From: Phycisphaerales bacterium
Lineage (GTDB): Bacteria > Planctomycetota > Phycisphaerae > UBA1845 > UTPLA1
Direction of reading: 5' to 3'
Length of the DNA stretch: 39,584 nt
Assembly: GCA_022360095.1 (NCBI GenBank)
Contig: JAKSDK010001025.1
Span: forward strand, 1-39,584
The position numbers and the translations under genes were made by a program. The first letter of the stretch is position 1. Each line of letters begins with the position of its first letter. The notes under the pieces are model-generated. The model saw nothing but the letters and a program-made list of their open reading frames with translations, was not told where the DNA came from and searched no databases. Shown here in pieces: positions 7,980-15,159 of the stretch.

Positions 7980-10900
7980 CTAAGTCAGGTCCGCAAGGTG
8001 TTGCTCAAGAGTTTCAATCTGACCGGCGAGGTCGGCGGCACGCTGCCGTGCCTGTTCGACGACCGTCGGGGCCGCACGTTGAACGAAATCTTCATTGCCG
8101 AGCTGTTTTTCGGTTCGCCCCAGCGCTTTTTGCAATTCCTCAAGTTTTTTCTCCTCGTCCTGACGAACCTGTTTCAGGTCGATCAAATCCGCCACCGGCA
8201 CATAAACTCCGGTCGAACCGACCACACGTCCCAGCGCGCCGGCAGGTTTTGCCTCTTTGGATCGGGCCTCCAACAAATCACAGCCGGCCAGCGACTGAAT
8301 AAATTCCCGATGCGTCTCCACCAGTTTGCTCGTATCGCGATCTCCCATCACGACGGCGAGTGGCAGGGTCCGCATCGTCGGTTGTTTTTCTTTGCCACGG
8401 TGCCCGTTGACGATGGTGCGGATTTCACGGACGGCCTTGATGATCGCTTGAAGCTCCGCCATTTGTGATTCAACCGCGTCGTCTCTCAGAGAAGCGTCCA
8501 CCGACGGCCACTTGGCGTTGACGAGGGCGGGCTCACCTTTTTCGAGGTTCGCGCACCCGCGATTCGGTGCCGCCGTGTTCAACTCGGTCCAAATGGCCTC
8601 AGTCACGAACGGAATGAATGGGTGCAGCACGCGAAGCAACTGATCGAGCACATAGGCCAACACCTGCTGCGCGGGCCCACGTTCCGGTCCGGCCAGGCGC
8701 GACTTCGACATCTCGATGTACCAATCGCAATACTCGTTCCACATGAACTGGTACAGCACATTCATCGATTCGCTGAATCGATATCGCGACAACGCCTGTT
8801 CAAGTTCCAGCAGGCATGTCGTCATCCGGGACAAGATCCACCGATCTTCCAGGCGCAGCGTTTGGGGATCCAACTCCGTCGGGGCATAACCGTCGAGGCC
8901 TCGGATTACAAAGCCGGTCGACGCCTGCCAGAGCTTGTTGCAGAAGTTTCGCCCCTTCTCAAACTTCGGGCTGATGTTGATCTCGCGACCGTCGGGTAGC
9001 TTCTCCTTCTGCACCGGCATGCGAATGTCCTGGGTCTCGGTGGCGAGGTCTGCCAGCGTAAACCGCAGCGCGTCGGCTCCGTATTTGTGAATGATGTCCA
9101 CGGGATCGACGCCGTTTCCAAGCGTCTTGCTCATTTTGCGGCCCTGGCCGTCCTGGATCACGGGGTGGATGACAACGTCGCTGAACGGCACGTCGCCGAT
9201 GTTGTAGAGCCCCGTCATGACCATGCGCGCGACCCACAGGGTAATGATCTCGCGCGCCGTCGAGAGGACGCTGGTGGGGTAGTAATAACCGAGCAGCGAA
9301 TCGGTGCCGTCCGGCGAATCAGAGCCGCGCCCGTCAGGAAGCGGTTGGCGCCCGGATTTGTCGGTTTGTTCGGTATCGTGCGGTGACCGCTCCCTCACGG
9401 TCGCGGCTCTGATCGGAGCTTCCGCGTCCGGCCAACCTAGCGTGGAGTGCGGCCAGAGGGCCGAACTAAACCAAGTGTCAAGGACGTCAGAGTCTTGAAT
9501 GAATCCTGCCTCTTCGGCGTATCGTTGAACTCGATCGGCAATCGCTTCATTGGGTTCAAGGCCCTTGTGTTCGAGATTAGGCGCTGGGCAGATCAGGACA
9601 CGAACCTCACAATCGCCTTCTTGAAGCGCAGCACGCAACTCCTGCCAGCCGATGGTACTTGGCGGATTTCGATCAATATCGTGCCAGTGTCTGTTCCCGC
9701 CGACTTCTTCGACTCTGATCACTGCATCACAAGGCGTGATTTCAAATAGGTGCTCAAGGGCTTCTTCACCACGTCCCGTTTGTGCACAAAGGTCGCTCAA
9801 TTTCATCACGCGGGACCACACCGGAATCCGGTGTCCCCACCAAAGTTGTCTGCTGATGCACCAGTCGCGCTTTTCGCTTAGCCAGTCCACATAGGTCTTC
9901 TCATAGCGTGCCGGGTGGAAACGAACGTCACCGCGTTTCACGGCGTCGACCGCCATCTGGGCGAGACCGCTGGCGTGATGGCGAAGCCCTTCGATCTGGG
10001 CCGCGTGCTCGCGTTTCAGGTCGCTCATGCGAACGAACCACTGATCACTCAAAAAGGGCTCGATCGGCATCTTACTCCGGTCGCTGTGGCCGAGGTCGAT
10101 CAGCCGATCTTCGATCCGTTCGACCAGCCCTGCGGCTTCGAGATCCTCAACGACCTTCTTGCGCCCCGCCGTATTGAATTTGAGGCCCGCGTACTTGGAC
10201 GAATTGGGATTCACGCTCCCGTCGAGCTCGATGATCTCCGCCACCTTGCCGTCTTCGGTCAGCACGTTGATCATCGGCAGGTCGTGGCGTTGGCCCACCT
10301 CGTAGTCGTTCGGATCGTGAGCGGGAGTGATCTTGACACAACCGCTGCCCAACTCCGGTTTCGCCCAAGTATCGCAGATCAATGGGATTTCACGATCGAC
10401 CAAAGGCAAGATCATCATACGGCCCGCCTTGGCCATGTCTCGCAACTTTAACAATGTCGGCAGCAGGCTCTTTCGGCGTTCGCCGAGGTCTTCGATGGCC
10501 GCCTCAATGCCCGGCTTCTCTTTGTCCGCCGAAGTCGACAGCTTCTCCTTCAGCTCAGCCTCGACCTTGTCCAGCGCCGCATCCGGCTCCGGATGGACGG
10601 CCACGGCCGTGTCTGCCAGCATCGTCTCCGGTCGCGTCGTCGCAATGTGCAGGTGCTCCGGCTCGCCCGGCTGTGGGTTTTTCACAGGGTACTTAAAATG
10701 ATAGAAGTGACCCTTGACTGTTTCGTGATAGACCTCGTCGTCCGCCACGGCCGTTTGTAGTTGCGTGTCCCAGTTCACCAGTCGCTTGCCGCGATAGATG
10801 AGCCCGTCGCGGAAGAGCTTGAAGAACGTGTGCCGGACCGCCTTTGCGCACATGTCGTCTAGGGTGAACCGTTCTCGCGAATAGTCGCACGAGCAGCCCA

Positions 10901-11306
10901 TGAGCCTGAGCTGTTCGACGATACGTCCGCCGAATTTCTCCTTCCACTCCCAGATTCGACGGACCAGCTCGTCACGGCCGAGATCGTGCCGGCTTTTGCC
11001 TTCTTTCTCGCGGATCGTTTTTTCGACCGTGGCCTGCGTGGCGATGCCGGCGTGGTCGGTGCCGACCAGCCAGAACGTGTTCTTGCCTCGCATCCGCTCT
11101 CGTCGGATCAAGATGTCCTGAAGCGTGTTGTTGAGGGCGTGTCCCAGATGCAGGGCGCCGGTGACGTTCGGAGGCGGGATGACGACGCAGAAACGCTCCT
11201 CCCGCCCGTCCGGCTCAGCTCGGAAATAGCCACCCTTTTCCCAGGTCTCGAAAATTTGCTTCTCTACGGACGCCGGGTCATACGTTTTTGATTCGCTCTT
11301 GGCCAT
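7980..11306 (-). CDS. valS: Valyl-tRNA synthetase, enlarged with insertions
   Basis: It charges tRNA-Val in the cytosol and edits mischarged threonine. The class I signatures are clear: PPNVTGALHLGHALNN (HIGH box, near residue 47) and GRKMSKTLGN (KMSKS box). The editing-domain motif ATTRPETMLADTAVAVHP is present, as is DVLDTWFSSALWP. The C-terminus is the usual coiled-coil arm (RQDEEKKLEELQKAL). At 1108 residues it is about 150 longer than the E. coli enzyme. The excess lies in three places: a charged helical insert in the editing domain (about 235-298), a long segment before DVLDTWFSS (about 492-602), and a 30-40 residue insert after STLGWPD encoded by a palindromic repeat (9318-9413). The frame stays open through all three. 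Start ATG at 11306 gives MAKSESKTYDPASVEKQ, a normal N-terminus. Confidence 0.97.
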   Translation of the reverse strand: MAKSESKTYDPASVEKQIFETWEKGGYFRAEPDGREERFCVVIPPPNVTGALHLGHALNNTLQDILIRRERMRGKNTFWLVGTDHAGIATQATVEKTIREKEGKSRHDLGRDELVRRIWEWKEKFGGRIVEQLRLMGCSCDYSRERFTLDDMCAKAVRHTFFKLFRDGLIYRGKRLVNWDTQLQTAVADDEVYHETVKGHFYHFKYPVKNPQPGEPEHLHIATTRPETMLADTAVAVHPEPDAALDKVEAELKEKLSTSADKEKPGIEAAIEDLGERRKSLLPTLLKLRDMAKAGRMMILPLVDREIPLICDTWAKPELGSGCVKITPAHDPNDYEVGQRHDLPMINVLTEDGKVAEIIELDGSVNPNSSKYAGLKFNTAGRKKVVEDLEAAGLVERIEDRLIDLGHSDRSKMPIEPFLSDQWFVRMSDLKREHAAQIEGLRHHASGLAQMAVDAVKRGDVRFHPARYEKTYVDWLSEKRDWCISRQLWWGHRIPVWSRVMKLSDLCAQTGRGEEALEHLFEITPCDAVIRVEEVGGNRHWHDIDRNPPSTIGWQELRAALQEGDCEVRVLICPAPNLEHKGLEPNEAIADRVQRYAEEAGFIQDSDVLDTWFSSALWPHSTLGWPDAEAPIRAATVRERSPHDTEQTDKSGRQPLPDGRGSDSPDGTDSLLGYYYPTSVLSTAREIITLWVARMVMTGLYNIGDVPFSDVVIHPVIQDGQGRKMSKTLGNGVDPVDIIHKYGADALRFTLADLATETQDIRMPVQKEKLPDGREINISPKFEKGRNFCNKLWQASTGFVIRGLDGYAPTELDPQTLRLEDRWILSRMTTCLLELEQALSRYRFSESMNVLYQFMWNEYCDWYIEMSKSRLAGPERGPAQQVLAYVLDQLLRVLHPFIPFVTEAIWTELNTAAPNRGCANLEKGEPALVNAKWPSVDASLRDDAVESQMAELQAIIKAVREIRTIVNGHRGKEKQPTMRTLPLAVVMGDRDTSKLVETHREFIQSLAGCDLLEARSKEAKPAGALGRVVGSTGVYVPVADLIDLKQVRQDEEKKLEELQKALGRTEKQLGNEDFVQRAAPTVVEQARQRAADLAGQIETLEQHLADLT
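9318..9413. repeat. REP-like palindromic element inserted in frame in valS
   Basis: The two 28-base arms, 9318-9345 and 9386-9413, are inverted copies with 25 of 28 positions matching (outer parts TCAGAGCCGCG and CGCGGCTCTGA), separated by 40 bases. Read on the valS strand the arms encode RAATVRERS and PLPDGRGSDS. From memory, peptides of the PLPDGRGSDS type recur in unrelated planctomycete proteins, which would mark a dispersed mobile palindrome; I could not verify this here. The element sits between the conserved STLGWP and YYPTSVL segments of the synthetase. Its length plus flanks keeps the frame open, so valS is not broken. Confidence 0.75.
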
Positions 11307-11443
11307 GCATCCCCTAATCAGCAGTCTGCGTGATGGAAAGGAACGGTAAAACCCCGATTATTGGCCACTGCGATGAGCCATGCAAGCTGGGTGGCGTTTG
11401 AGTGCGAGATCCATCTGTAAATGGGGCAATGACTTATGTCGGG

Positions 11444-11471
11444 AAAAAAAATGGGCCGCCTGGTGGCGACC
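11444..11471 (-). terminator. Intrinsic terminator downstream of the thermonuclease gene
   Basis: On the minus strand GGTCGCC, loop ACCA, GGCGGCC forms a 7-bp stem with one G.U pair. It is followed by CA and a run of eight T (complement of the A run 11444-11451). It lies about 200 bp past the nuclease stop codon and would end that transcript before valS. Confidence 0.7.
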
Positions 11472-11483
11472 CGGGGAGTAGGT

Positions 11484-11499
11484 TCTTCCCGAAGGAAGA
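11484..11499 (-). other. UUCG-tetraloop hairpin in nuclease 3' UTR
   Basis: Minus strand TCTTCC-TTCG-GGAAGA: a 6-bp perfect stem with the extra-stable C(UUCG)G loop, 12 bases before the terminator stem. It probably protects or stabilises the 3' end of the upstream transcript; this is inference from structure only. Confidence 0.45.
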
Positions 11500-11667
11500 G
11501 GGTTGTCATGGCTACCGGAACCCGCAGCTTTGGGCTCCGATATTTGTATTTCGCGAAGCGTCCGATTCATTGCATGGCAGGCAAATATTCTCCGGCTTGA
11601 TAGGTCGTTGCGGATTCAGTCCTGGTTGCGACGTGAGACAGCTGTTTTGGCTGGGTGGAGAGGAAGG

Positions 11668-12258
11668 TTATCGCGCCTTCCTGGCATCCATGCGTTGACG
11701 CCAGGCAGGCATTTGTTCGGGCGTCACCTCGGCCCACAAGCCGGCGAGCGCCTTCATGGCTTTTTTATCGAGTTGAACGAAACGGTGTTTGTACACGTGC
11801 TCGAACCGTCGGTCCGCATAGCCGAAACCACGCCGGATCAGCAATTCGTTCAGCATCTCGCCTGAGTCGACCAGATACGCATAGGCCAGCAATCGTCCGA
11901 ACTTGTCGCGCGGTCGGCGGTTGGGATCGAACACGAGACGCACCTTTTGGCCGACAATCTTGTTGCGCACGAAATCCGTCGCCTCGCGGCCGAAGTAGGC
12001 GTCCTCCTCACCCTCCTCATGAGCGATCTCCGGACAATCCACGCCCCAAAGACGAATCCGCGTGACGGGTCGTTTGCCGTCCGGAAGATCGATGTCGATG
12101 GTATCGCCGTCCGCGGCATACGTGATCGTCGCAACGCGCCCTTCATACTGTGAACGATCGTCACCGCGATATCCGAAGATGCCTGCATGATCCATGAAAG
12201 AGAGCACTGCAACGAATGCGATTACGGCGATCATCAGCATTCGTCTTCGGCGTCGCAT
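11668..12258 (-). CDS. Thermonuclease (SNase/TNase-like) domain protein, membrane-anchored
   Basis: The staphylococcal-nuclease fold (OB-fold) cleaves DNA and RNA with Ca2+. An N-terminal basic stretch and one hydrophobic segment (MRRRRRMLMIAVIAFVAVLS) look like a signal anchor, so the domain would be outside the inner membrane. Residues about 40-175 match the fold: YEGRVATITYAADGDTIDI with the Asp pair, TRIRLWGVDCPEI with the catalytic Arg, YFGREATDFVRNKIVGQKV, and RDKFGRLLAYAYL with the second Arg. The last segment, GFGYADRRFEHVYKHRFVQLD, is typical of the family's C-terminal helices. 196 residues is normal for a single-domain member. It is followed by its own terminator and preceded by a palindromic repeat downstream of lysC. 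Confidence 0.88.
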   Translation of the reverse strand: MRRRRRMLMIAVIAFVAVLSFMDHAGIFGYRGDDRSQYEGRVATITYAADGDTIDIDLPDGKRPVTRIRLWGVDCPEIAHEEGEEDAYFGREATDFVRNKIVGQKVRLVFDPNRRPRDKFGRLLAYAYLVDSGEMLNELLIRRGFGYADRRFEHVYKHRFVQLDKKAMKALAGLWAEVTPEQMPAWRQRMDARKAR

Positions 12259-12306
12259 GGTTGGATTCGCTTATCCGTCGAGTGTGAACGTGAGCGTGCA
12301 GTGTGA

Positions 12307-12351
12307 AAAGCCCCGGTCAGGCATGCCCTTGACATGCCTGACCGGGGCTTT
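12307..12351. repeat. Palindromic terminator-like repeat, copy 1
   Basis: Two perfect 19-base arms (AAAGCCCCGGTCAGGCATG and its complement), with a 7-base loop, lie about 80 bp beyond the lysC stop on the minus strand. The stem ends in CTTTT on the minus strand, so it can end the lysC transcript. An 18-base motif TTTTCGACGCCGAAACGT follows at 12365-12382; the same 18-mer flanks copy 2 in the same orientation and at nearly the same distance. Confidence 0.85.
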
Positions 12352-12430
12352 CATCACCCTCTGCTTTTCGACGCCGAAACGTTTTTCGCCCATTGTTAAA
12401 AACAGTGTGTTGTGACGTCGGGGCTCTGAC

Positions 12431-13660
12431 TTATTTAGATTCCTGGTCAAGTTCGAAGGCGGCATGAACCGCGCGAAGGGCCTTTTCACCGTCCACGGCC
12501 TTGACGACGCAACTGACCACGATCTCACTCGTGCTGATGTTTTCAATGTTCACGTCCGCCTGGTGCAAGGCCTCGAACATCCGGGAAGCCACGCCCGTAT
12601 GGGTTCGCATCCCCACGCCCACTACGGAGACCTTGGCCAGGTTTTCCTTGATGATCATTCTCATCCCGGTCAGTTCCTTGCCCAGTTCCGCGCCGGCGAC
12701 CTCGGCTTGTTCTTTGTCCGCCGCTTCGATGGTGAAGCTCATGTCCGCGGTCGCTCCGCCTTCGTGGACCACTTGAATGATGTCGTCGACAATGACGCCT
12801 CGTTTTGCCACCTGTGAGAAGATCTCGCTCGCAAGGCCCGGGCGGTTTGGTACGCCAACGAGTTCGACGCGGGCCAAGTCCTTTTTTAGCGCCGCTCCCC
12901 GTACGATCACCTGTTCAAGATCGGATGATACTTTCACGATGTCCGTCCCCTTCGCGTCGGTGTAGCTGCTCCGGACGTGAATCGTCACGTCATAGTTTTT
13001 GCCCAACTCAATGCTGCGCGAGTGCATCACCTGTGCGCCGAGTGACGCCAGTTCCAGCATCTCGTCATAGAAAACGAAGTTAAGTTTGCGAGCCCCCGGC
13101 ACGATTCGCGGATCGGCCGAGTAGATCCCGTCCACGTCAGTGTAGATTTCACAAACGTCGGCACCCAACGAGGCGGCAAGGGCGACCGCCGTCGTGTCAG
13201 AGCCTCCGCGGCCCAGTGTGGTGATGTTTAGCGCTTCGTCCACGCCCTGAAAGCCCGCGACGATCACAATGCTGCCCTGCTTGAGCTGCGAGAGAATCCG
13301 GCCTCGTTCCGTAATTTCACGGATTCGGGCACGGCCGAACGCCCGGTCCGTTCGCAGGCCGATCTGGCCGCCGGTCAGGCTGATGGCGTCGTGTCCGGCA
13401 TGGTGAATGGCCATGGCCATTAGGGCGATCGAGATTTGTTCCCCCGTGGCAAGAAGCTGATCCATCTCCCGTCGGCTGGGCCGGTCTGTGATTTGATAGG
13501 CCAGATCGACGAGTTCGTCGGTTGTTTTGTCCATGGCCGAGACCACGACAACAACCCGATTGTCGTCAAGCTGAGCCCGAATTGCGCGGCGAGCGGCACG
13601 GTGAATCTTCTCCGCGTTGGCCAGGCTTGTGCCGCCGAATTTCTGAACGATGAGACCCAT
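12431..13660 (-). CDS. lysC: Aspartate kinase
   Basis: It phosphorylates aspartate, the entry to lysine, threonine, methionine and diaminopimelate synthesis. The 409 residues match the monofunctional alpha-type enzyme. Visible motifs are the N-terminal VQKFGGTSLANAEKI, VVVVSAMDKTTDELVDLA, the catalytic TLGRGGSDTTAVALAASLGA and EIYTDVDGIYSADPR. Two ACT domains follow (about residues 265-335 and 345-405), with VELVGVPNRPGLASEIFSQV and VSVVGVGMRTHTGVASRMFEAL. These are the usual feedback sites for lysine and/or threonine. A 122-bp palindromic element sits between its start and purM. A hairpin repeat downstream probably terminates it. Confidence 0.97.
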   Translation of the reverse strand: MGLIVQKFGGTSLANAEKIHRAARRAIRAQLDDNRVVVVVSAMDKTTDELVDLAYQITDRPSRREMDQLLATGEQISIALMAMAIHHAGHDAISLTGGQIGLRTDRAFGRARIREITERGRILSQLKQGSIVIVAGFQGVDEALNITTLGRGGSDTTAVALAASLGADVCEIYTDVDGIYSADPRIVPGARKLNFVFYDEMLELASLGAQVMHSRSIELGKNYDVTIHVRSSYTDAKGTDIVKVSSDLEQVIVRGAALKKDLARVELVGVPNRPGLASEIFSQVAKRGVIVDDIIQVVHEGGATADMSFTIEAADKEQAEVAGAELGKELTGMRMIIKENLAKVSVVGVGMRTHTGVASRMFEALHQADVNIENISTSEIVVSCVVKAVDGEKALRAVHAAFELDQESK

Positions 13661-13761
13661 TTGGAGTTTCGAGTCGAGTTAACGGATTCAAACTTAGATT
13701 CTCTCTCGCTTATTGTTGACTCGCTGCTCGGAACTGGCAACCAATCACGTTGGAAGTCGAG

Positions 13762-13883
13762 GGGTGGCATGGCAAGCGAAGCGAGGGAAGCGGGATCAGG
13801 GACCAGGAGAGAAATATAATCCCCCGATCCCCTTTCCCCATTCCCTCTACCACCTGACCGCGCTTCGCCTGGGCATGCCACCC
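13762..13883. repeat. 122-bp nested palindromic element upstream of lysC
   Basis: The ends are perfect 10-base inverted repeats, GGGTGGCATG (13762-13771) and CATGCCACCC (13874-13883). Just inside, GCGAAGCG pairs with CGCTTCGC. Near the centre GGGATCAGGG faces CCCCCGATCCC, giving a second hairpin. There is no coding capacity. The structure resembles a REP/BIME or MITE-type non-autonomous repeat. It lies in the lysC-purM gap, so it could also act in the lysC 5' leader or as a purM terminator. Confidence 0.6.
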
Positions 13884-13932
13884 AATTCTCTTGATCGTGT
13901 CTTATGTTGAATGAATAGTGCGGATTACGGGG

Positions 13933-15021
13933 TTACCCACGCCGGAGAAGTCGGCCCTGGCCGCGGCGGATTGTTCCGATTCGGTAGGCTGATTCGCCGA
14001 GCCGGTTGAGCCGGCGGAGGATGCTTTCCGCGAAGGCCGGGCGGACGACAAGCACGTAACCGATTCCCATGTTGAACACCCGGTCCATTTCCTTCTTCGA
14101 TACGCCGCATTTCTGTATCAATCGAAAAATTGGCGGTATGGGCGGCCATTTGCGTGAGAGATGTACGTCACAGTCCTTGGGGATGACTCGAAGGAGATTG
14201 TCGGCGAGGCCGCCCCCGGTGATGTGGGCCATGGCTCGGATCACGCGTTTGCGACGATAACTCGCGAGTAGCTTCAGGATCGGTTTGACATAGATCCGGG
14301 TGGGGCGGAGCAGAGCCTCCGCCAGTGGTTCGCCGAGAAGCCGTTCCGCGGCCAGTCTGGACTTTTTCGATCGTGGTCTGATCGCTTTGCGGACCAGGCT
14401 GAATCCGTTGGAGTGCAATCCATTGGAGGCGAGACCGATGACCGCGTCGCCCGGCTCAACATGGCGGTGTCCGTCGATGATGCGGCGGTGCTCGATGACG
14501 CCAACGCAAAAGCCTGCGAGATCGAAATGGGTTGGAGCGTAGAGCGCAGGCATCTCCGCCGTCTCACCACCGAGCAGAGCACATCCGGCCTGTCGGCAAC
14601 CATCGGAGATCCCCGAGACGATCTCTGCAATCCGGTCCGGCTCCAGTTTGTGGCATGCGACATAGTCAAGGAAGAAAAGCGGTTCCGCCCCGATCGTCAG
14701 CACGTCGTTGACGCTCATCGCCACCAGATCGACGCCCAGCCCCCTGATGCGGTTGTGCTCCAGACCGAGCAGAAGCTTGGAGCCGACCCCGTCCGCACCG
14801 GCTACGAGGACCGGGTCTCGGTAGTGTCGTTTCAGGAGCCGCTCGCGAAAATCCAGCCGCATGAGTCCCGCGAAAGCCCCGGCACGGGAGAGTACCCTCG
14901 GCCCGTAGGTGTGGCGCATGGCATGCTGAATCTTTTCGACCATCCGATCGTTGGCCGAGATGTCAACGCCCGAGGCCTTGTAGGTTAGTTTTTCACGGGT
15001 TTTCGAGCGTCGTTTCGCCAT
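13933..15021 (-). CDS. purM: Phosphoribosylformylglycinamidine cyclo-ligase (AIR synthase)
   Basis: This is the fifth step of purine synthesis: ATP-dependent closure of FGAM to aminoimidazole ribotide. 362 residues from the chosen start; the family is usually about 340-350. Motifs in order: TYKASGVDISANDRMVEKI, the ATP-binding VAGADGVGSKLLL, GVDLVAMSVNDVLTIGAEPLFFLDY, GGETAEMPALY, GLASNGLHSNGFSLVRK, AHITGGGLADNLLRVIP and the C-terminal MDRVFNMGIGYVLVV. The ATG at 15021 is preferred because AAGGAAGG sits just upstream. An in-frame extension to 15120 would add about 33 residues not seen in the family. It lies between a GT39-like gene and lysC, on the same strand as both. Confidence 0.96.
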   Translation of the reverse strand: MAKRRSKTREKLTYKASGVDISANDRMVEKIQHAMRHTYGPRVLSRAGAFAGLMRLDFRERLLKRHYRDPVLVAGADGVGSKLLLGLEHNRIRGLGVDLVAMSVNDVLTIGAEPLFFLDYVACHKLEPDRIAEIVSGISDGCRQAGCALLGGETAEMPALYAPTHFDLAGFCVGVIEHRRIIDGHRHVEPGDAVIGLASNGLHSNGFSLVRKAIRPRSKKSRLAAERLLGEPLAEALLRPTRIYVKPILKLLASYRRKRVIRAMAHITGGGLADNLLRVIPKDCDVHLSRKWPPIPPIFRLIQKCGVSKKEMDRVFNMGIGYVLVVRPAFAESILRRLNRLGESAYRIGTIRRGQGRLLRRG

Positions 15022-15159
15022 GGCCTTCCTTGGCAAAGAGATCCGGGCGACGTCTTCACGTGAGTACGGTTGGCAGTCTAATTCCCGCAAGGACTGAAAG
15101 TCTGCGGCTTTGTAACACACTACTGCACGAGATAAGGCGTGTCGACGGAAGTGAGCGGC

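Larger units (their letters stand above)
11307..11667. other. Intergenic region between thermonuclease gene and valS
   Basis: This 361-bp gap has no credible gene. On the minus strand it holds a terminator-like hairpin for the upstream nuclease gene (11444-11471) and a UUCG-capped hairpin (11484-11499). The remaining bases before valS presumably contain the valS promoter, but no good -10/-35 pair could be identified. I see no T-box specifier or tRNA-like structure. Confidence 0.5.
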
